A model generated the notes under the pieces. It was not told the DNA's origin and made no database searches. It worked only from the letters and a program-made list of their open reading frames with translations. From positions 1 through 53,515 of the forward strand of contig PUHO01000012.1 in the NCBI GenBank assembly GCA_002995645.1: a stretch of DNA of 53,515 nt, in the 5' to 3' direction. Made by a program: the position numbers and the translations under genes. Below, piece by piece: positions 26,972-36,398 of this stretch; the stretch's first letter is position 1; every line of letters begins with the position of its first letter. Source of the DNA: SAR324 cluster bacterium. Its GTDB lineage: Bacteria > SAR324 > XYD2-FULL-50-16 > HCM1.

Positions 26972-27000
26972 TTTACATTTATACGAAAAATAGCTAAAAT
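26972..27000 (+). promoter_or_regulatory. Candidate promoter of the dapD-pfkB-lysA-murB-gatC operon
   Basis: TTTACA (26972-26977), 17-nt spacer, TAAAAT (26995-27000), about 55 nt before dapD. No lysine riboswitch-like structure is recognisable in the leader. Confidence 0.45.
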
Positions 27001-27054
27001 AGAAACTATTATTGTTATATTTTTAACTTCTATAAACTATCTCTTTCTTAATTT

Positions 27055-28098
27055 ATGAAAAATACAGATACTCTTGCTATCGCCATAGGTACTGGTAGCT
27101 ATAACAGCAAAAATAATCTTTTAGAATGCTTCTATCCTTCTTGCTTAACTATTTCTAAAAAAGCAATTTGGGACGAACTCAAGGCTATAACGAACGTAGC
27201 TGAAAGTAGTGGGTCAACAATTATAACTGCTAGCGTTGCTAGTAAACTACGTACTTTTGCGCAACAAACAACAGAATCTGCATTAGCCAAATTGATTTTA
27301 CAACAACTAGAGCATTTCTATCAAATTGAGTTATTAATCACGTTTTGCGATATTGAAACAGCACCAAAAACAATAGCCGATTCTTATTTAAGACTACACT
27401 TACTTTCTCACCGTGTATATAAACCGCAAGAAATTAACTTAAAAGATATTTTTAGTATACTTCCTAATGTTGCATGGACAAATCAAGGGGCTATTGATCC
27501 GAATGAATTAGCAGAAAAACAATGGCAAGCTCGTATTCATAAAGAACATTTACATGTATATTCTGTAGACAAATTCCCACCTATGGCAGATTATATTGTT
27601 CCTAGTGAAGTTCGTATTGGCAACGCTTCTCGCCTTCGTCTTGGAGCTTATGTTGGTGCTGGCACAACGGTTATGCATGAAGGATTTATTAACTTTAATG
27701 CCGGAACGCAAGGTCCTAATATGGTAGAAGGGCGTATTTCCGCTGGAGTCTTTGTTGAAGAAGGAAGCGACCTTGGCGGTGGCGCTAGCACAATGGGAAC
27801 GCTATCTGGTGGCGGAAAAGAAATTATTTCTGTTGGGAAAAATAGTTTAATTGGTGCGAATGCCGGTCTTGGTATTCCACTTGGTGATAATTGTATTATT
27901 GAATCCGGTTTATATTTAACGGCAGCTTCTAAAGTTAACGTTTTAGATAAAGACAGAGAACTTGTTGATACTGTTAAAGCAGTATCTTTATCAAAGAAAG
28001 ATAATTTACTGTTTAGACGTAACTCTATGACCGGTGCTATTGAATGTTTAACAAATAAAACGGCAGTAAAATTAAACGAAGACCTACATAAAAATTAA
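27055..28098 (+). CDS. dapD: Tetrahydrodipicolinate N-succinyltransferase (long DapD form)
   Basis: 347 residues, longer than the E. coli enzyme and like the second DapD group known from mycobacteria. An N-terminal domain (1-about 180) precedes a left-handed beta helix with hexapeptide repeats. Diagnostic segments are VPSEVRIGNASRLRLGAYVGAGTTVMHEGF, GVFVEEGSDLGGGASTMGTLSGGG and IGANAGLGIPLGDNC. It succinylates tetrahydrodipicolinate in the DAP/lysine pathway, with lysA two genes downstream supplying the last step. dapE and dapC are not in the window. Confidence 0.93.
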   Translation: MKNTDTLAIAIGTGSYNSKNNLLECFYPSCLTISKKAIWDELKAITNVAESSGSTIITASVASKLRTFAQQTTESALAKLILQQLEHFYQIELLITFCDIETAPKTIADSYLRLHLLSHRVYKPQEINLKDIFSILPNVAWTNQGAIDPNELAEKQWQARIHKEHLHVYSVDKFPPMADYIVPSEVRIGNASRLRLGAYVGAGTTVMHEGFINFNAGTQGPNMVEGRISAGVFVEEGSDLGGGASTMGTLSGGGKEIISVGKNSLIGANAGLGIPLGDNCIIESGLYLTAASKVNVLDKDRELVDTVKAVSLSKKDNLLFRRNSMTGAIECLTNKTAVKLNEDLHKN

Positions 28099-28104
28099 CA
28101 TATT

Positions 28105-29091
28105 ATGACTATAGATTTATTTGGTATTGGTAACCCTATTATGGATATATTAATGAATATATCCTATGAAACCTTTGCTAGCTTGGGCATTACAGCAGGT
28201 AGTATGAATTTACTACAAGACTCTTCACAAGCAAAAGAACTAGGTTCATTAAACCCGAAGCAAGTATTACATTCCGGCGGCTCTGTTGCTAATACTATTT
28301 TTATGGTGTCCCAACTTGGCTTGCCATGTGCTTTTCAAGGCTCTATTGGCAATGATGAATTAGGCAATGAATACGCTCGTTTAATGGAGCAACAAGGTAT
28401 TCGTACCTACTTTGCTAAATCAACAAAAGCAACGGCAACGTCTACTATTTTAATTACGCCAGACGGACAAAGGACAATGAATACTTATCTTGGAGCTTGC
28501 CTTGACTTTGCACCGGATAAAATGAATACACAAGACATTGCTAAAGCAAAATTAATCTATATTAGCGGTTACATGTGGGACACGCCAAAACAGCAAGAAG
28601 CTATTAAAGAAATATTAGTTTCTGCTAAAGAGCTTTCTATTCCCGTTGCTTTTACTTTATCTGATATTTTTTGCGTAGAACGTCATAAAGAAACGTTTAG
28701 ATCTTTAATTAAAGACTATGTTAGCCTTGTTTTTTGTAACCAAGAAGAAGCCGCTTCCCTTACGGATAAAACAACGCTAAAAGAACAAACTAGCGTACTA
28801 ACTGACTTATGTTCTGAAGTGATTATTACCCAAGGCAAAGCCGGCGCTTTACTTATCAAAGAAAAAGAAGAATTTTCGCAAATTGCCTTATCTGTTCCTA
28901 AAGTCATAGACACAACCGGAGCGGGCGATAGTTTTGCCGCCGGTTATTTATATGGTAAACTCACAAACCAAACACCGCAAGCATGTCTACGTCTTGCGTC
29001 TGCTTGTGCGAGTGTAATTATCCAACAAATAGGAGCGCGTTTTAGCGGTGATTTTAAACAAGCTTTAATCTCTTATCTAGCAACCATCTAA
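28105..29091 (+). CDS. PfkB-family carbohydrate/nucleoside kinase (adenosine kinase-like)
   Basis: 328 residues of ribokinase fold. Substrate-lid segment GIGNPIMDI and HSGGSVANT (PfkB signature 1 region, 56-64), and signature 2 DTTGAGDSFAAG (269-280) with catalytic base D275. The GSVANT motif and overall length resemble the adenosine kinase branch of the family, but the specificity within PfkB proteins is not readable without alignment. It sits between dapD and lysA with 6-nt and 15-nt gaps, so it is co-transcribed with amino-acid and wall genes. Confidence 0.85.
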   Translation: MTIDLFGIGNPIMDILMNISYETFASLGITAGSMNLLQDSSQAKELGSLNPKQVLHSGGSVANTIFMVSQLGLPCAFQGSIGNDELGNEYARLMEQQGIRTYFAKSTKATATSTILITPDGQRTMNTYLGACLDFAPDKMNTQDIAKAKLIYISGYMWDTPKQQEAIKEILVSAKELSIPVAFTLSDIFCVERHKETFRSLIKDYVSLVFCNQEEAASLTDKTTLKEQTSVLTDLCSEVIITQGKAGALLIKEKEEFSQIALSVPKVIDTTGAGDSFAAGYLYGKLTNQTPQACLRLASACASVIIQQIGARFSGDFKQALISYLATI

Positions 29092-29106
29092 GAACAGTAT
29101 AATACT

Positions 29107-30348
29107 ATGAGTTTTCCTTTACTACGTAAGAACGGACGTATCCAAATTGGAAAATACGACGTACAAGATATTATTGAAAAATACGATTCGCCTTTATATA
29201 TCTATGATGAAGCTACGTTAAGAGAACAATGTCGCAAAATCAAGAATATAGTTGATTTACCTAATTTTCGCGTTTACTATTCTGCTAAAGCAAATACGAA
29301 TATTAAGTTACTACAAATTATACGATCAGAAGGTTTATGTGTAGACGCTATGTCCCTTGGAGAATTGCAACAAGAAGAAATAGCAGGCTTTACAAAAGAT
29401 GAAATTTTATTTTTAAGTAATAATGTTCCGCCAAAAGCACTGGAAATTATCATAGAAAAAGAATTGCCTGTTTGCCTTGATTCACTGACTCAACTAGAAC
29501 TATACTTTAGCTTATCACCTAAGAAACCGGCTTATATTCGTTTAAACATAGGAACTGCACAAGGGCATCATACAAAAGTACAAACAGCGGGCAAAGTAAA
29601 ATTTGGTATTCCTATAGAACAAATAGAAGACGCCTTTACATTAGCAAAAAAATATAAGCAAAAAATCACCGGATTTATGTTTCACAACGGATCTCTATTT
29701 TTAGACGATACGATTTACTTAAATACAATTAACGATATGCTTGCTCTTGCTGAACAATATCATGATATTGAATATATTGATTTTGGCGGTGGTATTGGTA
29801 TTCCTTACAACAGAGAACAACAAGAACCTTTTCCTTTAGATTCGTTTAGTGAAAAACTCACTGCTAAACTGAATGCATGGATGGCGAAAACAAAAAGACA
29901 ACCTATTTTTGCTATAGAACCAGGTCGTTTTATTGTTGCTGAGTGTGGCATTGCTTTAGCAACAGTACAATCAGTAAAGCAAAACTACGGCGTTAATTTT
30001 ATTGGAACTGATCTTGGTTTTAATATGTTAATTCGTCCTGAATTTTATGATGCTTATCATGAAATTATACATACTACTAAAGAAGGTATCTTTAACGAAC
30101 CGATGCAAATTGTAGGTAATATTTGTGAATCCGGCGACTATCTAGGTAAAGATCGTTATTTACCTGTCACAGCTTCGCAAGATATTTTGCTTATTCGTGA
30201 TACAGGAGCTTACGGTTTTGCTATGTCTAGTAACTATAATTCGCTATTACGTTGCGCTGAGTTATTAGTTACAACACAAGGTGAAATTCAGTTGATTCGT
30301 AAAAGAGAATCTCTTGACCAGCTTTTAACAAATCAAATTTATTCATGA
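29107..30348 (+). CDS. lysA: Diaminopimelate decarboxylase
   Basis: 413-residue fold-type III PLP enzyme. PLP lysine K61 in VYYSAKANTN; EGLCVDAMSLGEL; RLNIG; KFGI; FDFGGGIGIPY-like IDFGGGIGIPY; AIEPGRFIVAECG; CESGDYLGKDR with the catalytic Cys-Glu; DTGAYGFAMSSNYN. The usual HIGSQ motif reads HNGSLF, a small divergence. Converts meso-DAP to lysine. Its stop overlaps the murB start by 4 bp. Confidence 0.93.
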   Translation: MSFPLLRKNGRIQIGKYDVQDIIEKYDSPLYIYDEATLREQCRKIKNIVDLPNFRVYYSAKANTNIKLLQIIRSEGLCVDAMSLGELQQEEIAGFTKDEILFLSNNVPPKALEIIIEKELPVCLDSLTQLELYFSLSPKKPAYIRLNIGTAQGHHTKVQTAGKVKFGIPIEQIEDAFTLAKKYKQKITGFMFHNGSLFLDDTIYLNTINDMLALAEQYHDIEYIDFGGGIGIPYNREQQEPFPLDSFSEKLTAKLNAWMAKTKRQPIFAIEPGRFIVAECGIALATVQSVKQNYGVNFIGTDLGFNMLIRPEFYDAYHEIIHTTKEGIFNEPMQIVGNICESGDYLGKDRYLPVTASQDILLIRDTGAYGFAMSSNYNSLLRCAELLVTTQGEIQLIRKRESLDQLLTNQIYS

Positions 30349-31289
30349 ATCTAGATAGGTTACTTACTGACTTACAACAAATCAAAAAAGATGCCATTAC
30401 TGTTAAAACCGCTATAGATATGCGGAAAAAAACAAGCATGGCTCTAGGAGGAAAAGCAAGTTTAGGTATTACTATCCATGAAGAAGCGGCTTTCTTACCT
30501 CTTTTTACAATCTTAAAAGAACGTCAAATTCCTTTTTTTCTTTTAGGAAAAGGTAGTAATTTACTTTGTAGCGACACCTACTTTAACGGTGTTATGATAC
30601 AACTAGGTAACGCCTTTAAAACCTGTTCTTTACAAGATCCCAATCAAATTATTTGCGGTGCTGCCGTTGCTGATAGTAAAGTAGAACAATTTGCCGCAAC
30701 AAATCACCTAGGCGACCTTGCTTTTCTTGCTACTATTCCCGGTAGTCTTGGCGGTGCTGTTTTCATGAATGCCGGCGCTTACGGTTATGAAATAAAAGAC
30801 TCCCTTCTTTGGGTAGATACATGGAACGTACAAACTTTACAAATAGAACGTTTCACAACAGATCAACTTGATTTTAAATATAGGTCTTCTTACTTTCATC
30901 AACATAAAGAGCAAATTATTTTACGCGCTTGCTTTCAACTACAAAAAGATAACCAACTAGCATTACAAACAAAAAGTAAACAATGGTTACAAAAGCGAAA
31001 AGAGACGCAACCAATTAATAAAAAAACGTGCGGTTCTTTATTCAGGAATCCTCCAAACAACTTTGCAGCTAAGCTTATTGAAGAATGCGGACTTAAAGGA
31101 CACATACAAGGCGGCGCTCGTGTTAGCCCTATACACTCTAATTTTATAGAGAACTTTAATAGTGCCTCTTTTCAAGACGTGATAGATTTGATAACATTAA
31201 TACAAACGACAGTGCTAGCAAAAAAGGGAATTACTTTACAACTAGAAGGTGAAGTTTTACACCTTGATAAAATCCAACTTATAAAATAG
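30345..31289 (+). CDS. murB: UDP-N-acetylenolpyruvoylglucosamine reductase MurB
   Basis: 314 residues; FAD enzyme completing UDP-MurNAc synthesis. FAD-binding FFLLGKGSNLLCSD, GCGAAV-like IICGAAV, FLATIPGSLGGAVFMNAGAYG, DFKYRSSYFH, and the catalytic-loop KKTCGSLFRNPPNNFAAKLIEECGLKG, with the C-terminal Glu in LQLEGEVLHL. The CGS-loop form is that of the shorter type II MurB. Coupled to lysA by a 4-bp overlap. Confidence 0.95.
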   Translation: MNLDRLLTDLQQIKKDAITVKTAIDMRKKTSMALGGKASLGITIHEEAAFLPLFTILKERQIPFFLLGKGSNLLCSDTYFNGVMIQLGNAFKTCSLQDPNQIICGAAVADSKVEQFAATNHLGDLAFLATIPGSLGGAVFMNAGAYGYEIKDSLLWVDTWNVQTLQIERFTTDQLDFKYRSSYFHQHKEQIILRACFQLQKDNQLALQTKSKQWLQKRKETQPINKKTCGSLFRNPPNNFAAKLIEECGLKGHIQGGARVSPIHSNFIENFNSASFQDVIDLITLIQTTVLAKKGITLQLEGEVLHLDKIQLIK

Positions 31290-31293
31290 AAAA

Positions 31294-31575
31294 ATGGACA
31301 AAAATATAGATATTCAAAAACTAGCTAAACTAGCTAAGTTAAAATTGAGAAAAGAAGACGAAGCTTACGTTACAAGTAAAATAGAAAATTTATGTTCTTA
31401 CTTTGAAATATTGGAAGAAGTGAGCACAATCCCGACTACTTATAAAAAAGACGAATCGTTACAAGAAAATTATCGTGAAGACATAGCGAAACGTACTACT
31501 TTTGAATTAGATTCTTTTTCTCCTTATACAGAGAATAACTTTTTTAAAGTATCTTCTGTAATAGATAGCGAATAG
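31294..31575 (+). CDS. gatC: Aspartyl/glutamyl-tRNA amidotransferase subunit C
   Basis: 93 residues, GatC length. N-terminal helix IQKLAKLAKLKLRKEDEAYVTSKIENLCSYFEIL matches the family pattern (xxxxLAxLxLxxxE...), and the C-terminal region with RED (residues 60-62) and PYTENNFFKVSSVID corresponds to the usual REDxV...FxVPxVI. It helps GatA/GatB transamidate Glu-tRNA-Gln; those genes are not in this window, so gatC stands alone at the end of the dapD operon. Confidence 0.85.
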   Translation: MDKNIDIQKLAKLAKLKLRKEDEAYVTSKIENLCSYFEILEEVSTIPTTYKKDESLQENYREDIAKRTTFELDSFSPYTENNFFKVSSVIDSE

Positions 31576-31691
31576 CTTATATACGCTTTTATTTTACCCC
31601 TTCCTATAGTAAGGCTAGGGTTTGCTCTTAAATTTAACTGAGAGAGCTTATTCTTTACTTTAACAGGATATAGCAAAACAAAGCTTATTAC

Positions 31692-31731
31692 AAAAAACTC
31701 CTTCTTAGATTAAACTAAAAAGGAGTTTTTT
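31692..31731. terminator. Bidirectional terminator between gatC and gyrB
   Basis: 12-bp perfect stem AAAAAACTCCTT / AAGGAGTTTTTT with a 16-nt loop. T runs on both strands allow it to end both convergent operons. Confidence 0.85.
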
Positions 31732-31760
31732 ATTAGCAACTAAATAGATTCGTATTATTT

Positions 31761-34157
31761 CTAGATATCAAGATTTTTTGCATATAAAGCATTATCTTCA
31801 ATAAATTGTCGTCTAATACTAACTTGATCGCCCATTAAAATAGAAAAGATTTCTTCTGCTGCTAAAGCATCTTCAATAGAAACGCATAATAACTTACGTT
31901 TAGTGCTATCCATTGTTGTTTCTGCAAGTTGTTCCGGGTTCATTTCACCAAGACCTTTATATCTTTGAATATAAACGCCTTTCCTTCCTTCGGCTATAAT
32001 AAAATTAAACAACTCTTCTACTTCTGTAAAACTATGTGTAATTAAATTATCGTCTTCTGTTTTGCCACTAGTAACAATAAATTTATTATCTTGCTTATAG
32101 TCTTTTAACGCTTGTAAACGTGCGTGTAGTTTTTGATACGTATGAAAATCAAAATGTTGCGACCATTCTTCTTCTTCAAAAGAAAAAGTCTTATCTTTTA
32201 AGGCACAATAAAAAACGTCCGGTTTATCCTCTACTAATTCAAGAGTAAAGTCGCTTTGTTCTACTTTTTGCAATATATTTTTAACTTCATGAAAATCATC
32301 GCTCGTTAACGATTCATCTAAAGAAAAAAGCTTTTTATATATAAAAGCATACTTTGGGTTTTGCATAAGTATCTTTTTGATTTTATTAATATAAACAAGC
32401 TCTTGCATACAATCTTTTAATTTTTTACCTTCTTCGTCATCTGTAGCAAAACGATAGGTTTGTAAAGCTAATTCAAATAAAAAGCCAAGTAATTCATCAT
32501 CGTTTTGAGCGTACCTTTCAAACTTTCCTTTTTTGATTTTATATAAAGGAGGTTGCGCAATATACAAGAAACCGCGCTCTATAATATCCGGTGTTTGTCT
32601 AAAGAAAAAGGTTAGTAATAAAGTTAAAATATGGCTACCGTCCACGTCGGCATCTGTCATTACTATAATTTTATGATACCTTAACTTTTCAATATTAAAC
32701 TCTTCTCTACCTATACCCGTTCCTAATGCTGTAATTAACGTACGGATTTGATCGCTTGTAATCATTTTATCAAACCTTGCTTTCTCTACGTTAAGAATCT
32801 TTCCTCTTAACGGCAGAATAGCTTGCGTTTTACGATCCCTTCCTTGTTTAGCCGAACCACCTGCTGAATCACCCTCTACAAGGAATAATTCACTTAAAGC
32901 CGGATCTTTTTCTTGGCAATCTGCTAATTTTCCAGGTAAAGACCCTACTTCTAAAGCGCTCTTTCTTCTTGTTAATTCTCTTGCTTTTTTTGCCGCTATA
33001 CGCGCTCTTTTAGCTGCTGTTCCTTTGTCTACAATCTTACGTGCTACAAGTGGATTTTGTTCTAAAAAATCATTAAACGGTTGGCTTATAATTTTATCTA
33101 CAATCCCGCGTACGTTAACATTAGTTAATTTAATTTTCTTTTGCGATTCAAACTGCGGTCCAGATAGCTTTATACTGATTATAGCAGTTAAACCTTCCTT
33201 AACGTCTTCAGCTGTAATTTTGTCATCTGCTACCTTGAAAATTTTATTAGCTAAACCGTAGCTATTAATTTCTTTTAACAAGGCTTGTCTAAAACCTTGT
33301 TCATGTGTTCCGCCTTCTATTGTGTTAATATTATTAACAAAACTAAGAATTTGACTACTATACCCATCATTATATTGAAAACTAACGTTTACTTCTATTT
33401 CATCAGTTTCGCTTATGGCATGTATATAAAAAGCTTCCGGTAATAACGTTACTTTATTTTTATTCATATATTCAATAAACGCTTTTAAGCCGCCTTTATA
33501 TTCAAAAATCTGTTCTTTTTCTATTCTACGATCATAAAATATAATCTTAATATTAGAATTTAATAAAGCAAGTTCACGTAAGCGATTTGTTAAAATATCG
33601 CTATGAAAAACAGTATCGTCAAAAATACTAGGATCAGGATGAAATAAGATTTCCGTTCCTGTTTTAGTTGTTTCTTGTAATTGTTGCAGTTCTGTAACAG
33701 CAACGCCTTTTTCATATTTTTGAAAATATTCGTAGCCATCTCTAAAAATACGCATTTCCAATTTATCACTTAAAGCATTAACAACAGAAGCGCCAACACC
33801 GTTTAAGCCACCGGAAAACTTATAATTAGATCGATTAAACTTACCGCCGGCATGAAGCGAAGTCATTACAAGTTGCGCTGCCGGTATTTTTGTTTTTTCA
33901 TGTAAACCAACAGGAATACCTCTTCCGTTGTCAGTTACTAAAATAGAATTATCTTGCGTTATTTCAACGCGGATTATATCACAATGCCCGCCCATAGATT
34001 CATCTATTGAATTATCTACAATTTCAAAAACAAGGTGATGTAGCGCCGCTGAATCAACGCCGCCAATATACATTCCCGGTCTTTTTCTTACCGCTTCTAA
34101 TCCTTCTAATTGTTCAATATCGTTCGCATTATACGAATTTTCTTGTTGTTCGCTCAT
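31761..34157 (-). CDS. gyrB: DNA gyrase subunit B
   Basis: 798 residues, the long Gram-negative type. GHKL ATPase (LEGLEAVRKRPGMYIGG, EIVDNSIDE, VTDNGRGIPVG, GGLNGVGASVVNALS), TOPRIM domain (ELFLVEGDSAGGSAKQGRDR, PLRGKILNVEKAR, MTDADVDGSHI), then an insert of about 160 residues (about 560-720) and the C-terminal QRYKGLGEMNPEQLAETTM. Last gene of dnaA-dnaN-recF-gyrB; AAAGGA before ATG, 17 nt after recF. gyrA does not follow. Confidence 0.97.
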   Translation of the reverse strand: MSEQQENSYNANDIEQLEGLEAVRKRPGMYIGGVDSAALHHLVFEIVDNSIDESMGGHCDIIRVEITQDNSILVTDNGRGIPVGLHEKTKIPAAQLVMTSLHAGGKFNRSNYKFSGGLNGVGASVVNALSDKLEMRIFRDGYEYFQKYEKGVAVTELQQLQETTKTGTEILFHPDPSIFDDTVFHSDILTNRLRELALLNSNIKIIFYDRRIEKEQIFEYKGGLKAFIEYMNKNKVTLLPEAFYIHAISETDEIEVNVSFQYNDGYSSQILSFVNNINTIEGGTHEQGFRQALLKEINSYGLANKIFKVADDKITAEDVKEGLTAIISIKLSGPQFESQKKIKLTNVNVRGIVDKIISQPFNDFLEQNPLVARKIVDKGTAAKRARIAAKKARELTRRKSALEVGSLPGKLADCQEKDPALSELFLVEGDSAGGSAKQGRDRKTQAILPLRGKILNVEKARFDKMITSDQIRTLITALGTGIGREEFNIEKLRYHKIIVMTDADVDGSHILTLLLTFFFRQTPDIIERGFLYIAQPPLYKIKKGKFERYAQNDDELLGFLFELALQTYRFATDDEEGKKLKDCMQELVYINKIKKILMQNPKYAFIYKKLFSLDESLTSDDFHEVKNILQKVEQSDFTLELVEDKPDVFYCALKDKTFSFEEEEWSQHFDFHTYQKLHARLQALKDYKQDNKFIVTSGKTEDDNLITHSFTEVEELFNFIIAEGRKGVYIQRYKGLGEMNPEQLAETTMDSTKRKLLCVSIEDALAAEEIFSILMGDQVSIRRQFIEDNALYAKNLDI

Positions 34158-34174
34158 ACAATTCCTTTCTGGGG

Positions 34175-35215
34175 TTACATTGCAAATTCTTTCATATTAA
34201 CAAAACTTGCATCTTGTTTTACTACTGACGTTATAAAAATCTGATTTTTCATTGGCAAAAGCCGTTCTATAGTTCTGTTTATAACTATAGTATCTAACTC
34301 AGAAAAAATATCGTCAAGTAAGATAATTGGTAATATATTTTTCTTTTCTTTTAAAATTTTATTTAAGCCTAGGATAATAGCTAAATAAGAAGATCTATAT
34401 TCTCCTTGAGATAGGGAAACTTCTTCTTCTTGACCGTTTAACGTTATGTTAATCGTGTCTCTATGTGCGCCGTATAGTACTAAGCCTTTTTGTTTTTCAT
34501 AGTCTTTTTTTTCTTCTAAAAACTGAAAATACGCTTCTTCTGTGTCTAGAATATTTGTTTTATAGTTAATTTTAAGTATATCTTTTTTTTTAGTTAAACA
34601 TTGAAATAAATCTGTAATATTTTCATTTAATTCATTACAAAGTTGTTTTCTTTGTTCTTTTATAGCAACACTCACATGGGCTAATAATTTATTCCATGGC
34701 GTTATATTTTTATCTATTCCTGTTCTTAGTAATTCTTTTTTTTGCTTTTTTATATGATTATAGTCTCGTAATAAAAGGCTATATTGTGCTGAAAGCAACA
34801 ACAAAGAACGATCCATAAAGTTTCTTCTTTCACTTGGCGTATTCTTAAAAGAAGAAAGCATATCCGGTGCAAATAACAAAGAAAAAAAACGACTTATATA
34901 ATCAGATACAAATTGTACCGGTTTATTATCAAACCATACTTTTCTTTTATCTTTATGTAATGAAATTTTTATTTTATGATGCACGTTTTGCAAACTAATA
35001 TTAGCTTCTAAAAAAGCTAACTCTTCATTAAAATTCAGTAAATTCTTAAAAGAATTCGTACGAAATGATTTCAAATGAGTTAGCAAATAAATAGCTTCTA
35101 ATAGATTTGTTTTACCTCGTCCGTTATTGCCATAAATAATATTAGTATTACTAAACTCAAAATTATCTATCTTGTAGCTTCTAAAATTTTGTAAGGCTAA
35201 AGAATGAATTACCAT
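34175..35215 (-). CDS. recF: DNA replication/repair protein RecF
   Basis: 346 residues, SMC-like ATPase that loads RecA at gaps. Walker A YGNNGRGKTN at about 28-37, ABC-type signature VSLSQGEYRSSYLAIILGL and Walker B ILLDDIFSELD. Start ATG overlaps the dnaN stop by 7 bp. Rather Lys-rich and divergent in the middle. The small DUF721 gene often found between recF and gyrB is absent. Confidence 0.95.
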   Translation of the reverse strand: MVIHSLALQNFRSYKIDNFEFSNTNIIYGNNGRGKTNLLEAIYLLTHLKSFRTNSFKNLLNFNEELAFLEANISLQNVHHKIKISLHKDKRKVWFDNKPVQFVSDYISRFFSLLFAPDMLSSFKNTPSERRNFMDRSLLLLSAQYSLLLRDYNHIKKQKKELLRTGIDKNITPWNKLLAHVSVAIKEQRKQLCNELNENITDLFQCLTKKKDILKINYKTNILDTEEAYFQFLEEKKDYEKQKGLVLYGAHRDTINITLNGQEEEVSLSQGEYRSSYLAIILGLNKILKEKKNILPIILLDDIFSELDTIVINRTIERLLPMKNQIFITSVVKQDASFVNMKEFAM

Positions 35216-36324
35216 TTAATTTTAACTGGCATTAGTAAACTAATAAAATTATCCCATTGACTACTAGAAAAAATAATAGGCTGTAATGATCCTTCAAAAG
35301 ACATTTGTAAATTTTCTTCTCCTGCCGTTTCTAAAACGCTAATAATATCTAGCAAGAACTTAGCGTTAACACCAATAGGAACACTGTCTTCATTATACGC
35401 AATCGATATTTCTTGCCTTCCTTCGGCTGTTTCCAATTTCTGCGTTTCAACAATAAGCTTGCCTTCTTCTAGTGTTATTTTAACAACAACTGTAATTTGA
35501 TTATCAACTAAAGCTTGCATTTGGTAAATAGCGTGTTTTAGTTGTCTACATGGAATTTCTACTGTATACGGATTTTGCTTTGCTAGTAAGGTTGTTAAAT
35601 TAGGATACTCGCCGTTAATTAATTTACTTTTAAAATAAATATCGTCTACTTCTATTTGAAAACTATTTTCATCAAAACTAATTTGAACGTCACTTGTAAT
35701 AGTTGCTAAGATACGTTTCATATCTACTAAGCTTTTACGTGGAATAATAATACTAGCTTCTTGAACGTTGTTTTCTTCTATTGGAAAATGAGTATAACCT
35801 ACACGAAACGAATCGGCGCTTGTCCAATGTAGTTTTCCATCTTGTATACGAAGGTTAAGACCCATTAAATTACGTCTTGCTTCATTGTCACTAATAGCAA
35901 AAAAGAGTTGGTCTATTGTTTGTTTTATTTGATCACTTGAAAGAGTAAAGTTATTTTCTAGGGTATCAAAAACAATTTCAGGGTAATCGTTTGCATCAAT
36001 ACCGGATAGTTTAAAACTACCGTTCGTGTATTCTACGTCAACCCAATTATTTTCTTTTTTGTGAATAGTAATTTCTTCTTCTTGCGTATTTTTAGCAATT
36101 GTTAGTAGTTTTATTGCGTCTAAACAAATATGACCTTCTTTTTCTATCGTTGCCGGAAAGGATCCGCAAAAGCTTACTTCATAGTTAGTTGCTTTAATAT
36201 AAAGTTTATTGTCTTTAGCTTCAAATAGAGAAGAGCTTAAAATAGTTTCGTTTGTTTTTTGTAATATAGGAGAAACAAGAGATAAAGCTTGAATTAATAT
36301 TTCTCTTTTAATTATTATTTTCAT
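35209..36324 (-). CDS. dnaN: DNA polymerase III beta subunit (sliding clamp)
   Basis: 371 residues with three clamp domains. Recognisable parts are GHICLDAIKLLTIAKN, the NLMGLNLRIQDGKLHWTSADSFRVGY region of domain 2, PRKSLVDMKRIL, and NAKFLLDIISVLE near the end. The C-terminus ends in LMPVKI, matching the usual LMPMRL. It lies 74 bp downstream of dnaA, the common dnaA-dnaN-recF order. Confidence 0.96.
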   Translation of the reverse strand: MKIIIKREILIQALSLVSPILQKTNETILSSSLFEAKDNKLYIKATNYEVSFCGSFPATIEKEGHICLDAIKLLTIAKNTQEEEITIHKKENNWVDVEYTNGSFKLSGIDANDYPEIVFDTLENNFTLSSDQIKQTIDQLFFAISDNEARRNLMGLNLRIQDGKLHWTSADSFRVGYTHFPIEENNVQEASIIIPRKSLVDMKRILATITSDVQISFDENSFQIEVDDIYFKSKLINGEYPNLTTLLAKQNPYTVEIPCRQLKHAIYQMQALVDNQITVVVKITLEEGKLIVETQKLETAEGRQEISIAYNEDSVPIGVNAKFLLDIISVLETAGEENLQMSFEGSLQPIIFSSSQWDNFISLLMPVKIKW

Positions 36325-36398
36325 TGTTGTTGTTATATGCTGTTGTTAAGTGTGTAAGTATGTTTAATGTACTATTTTTATTAAATAATTTTTAAATT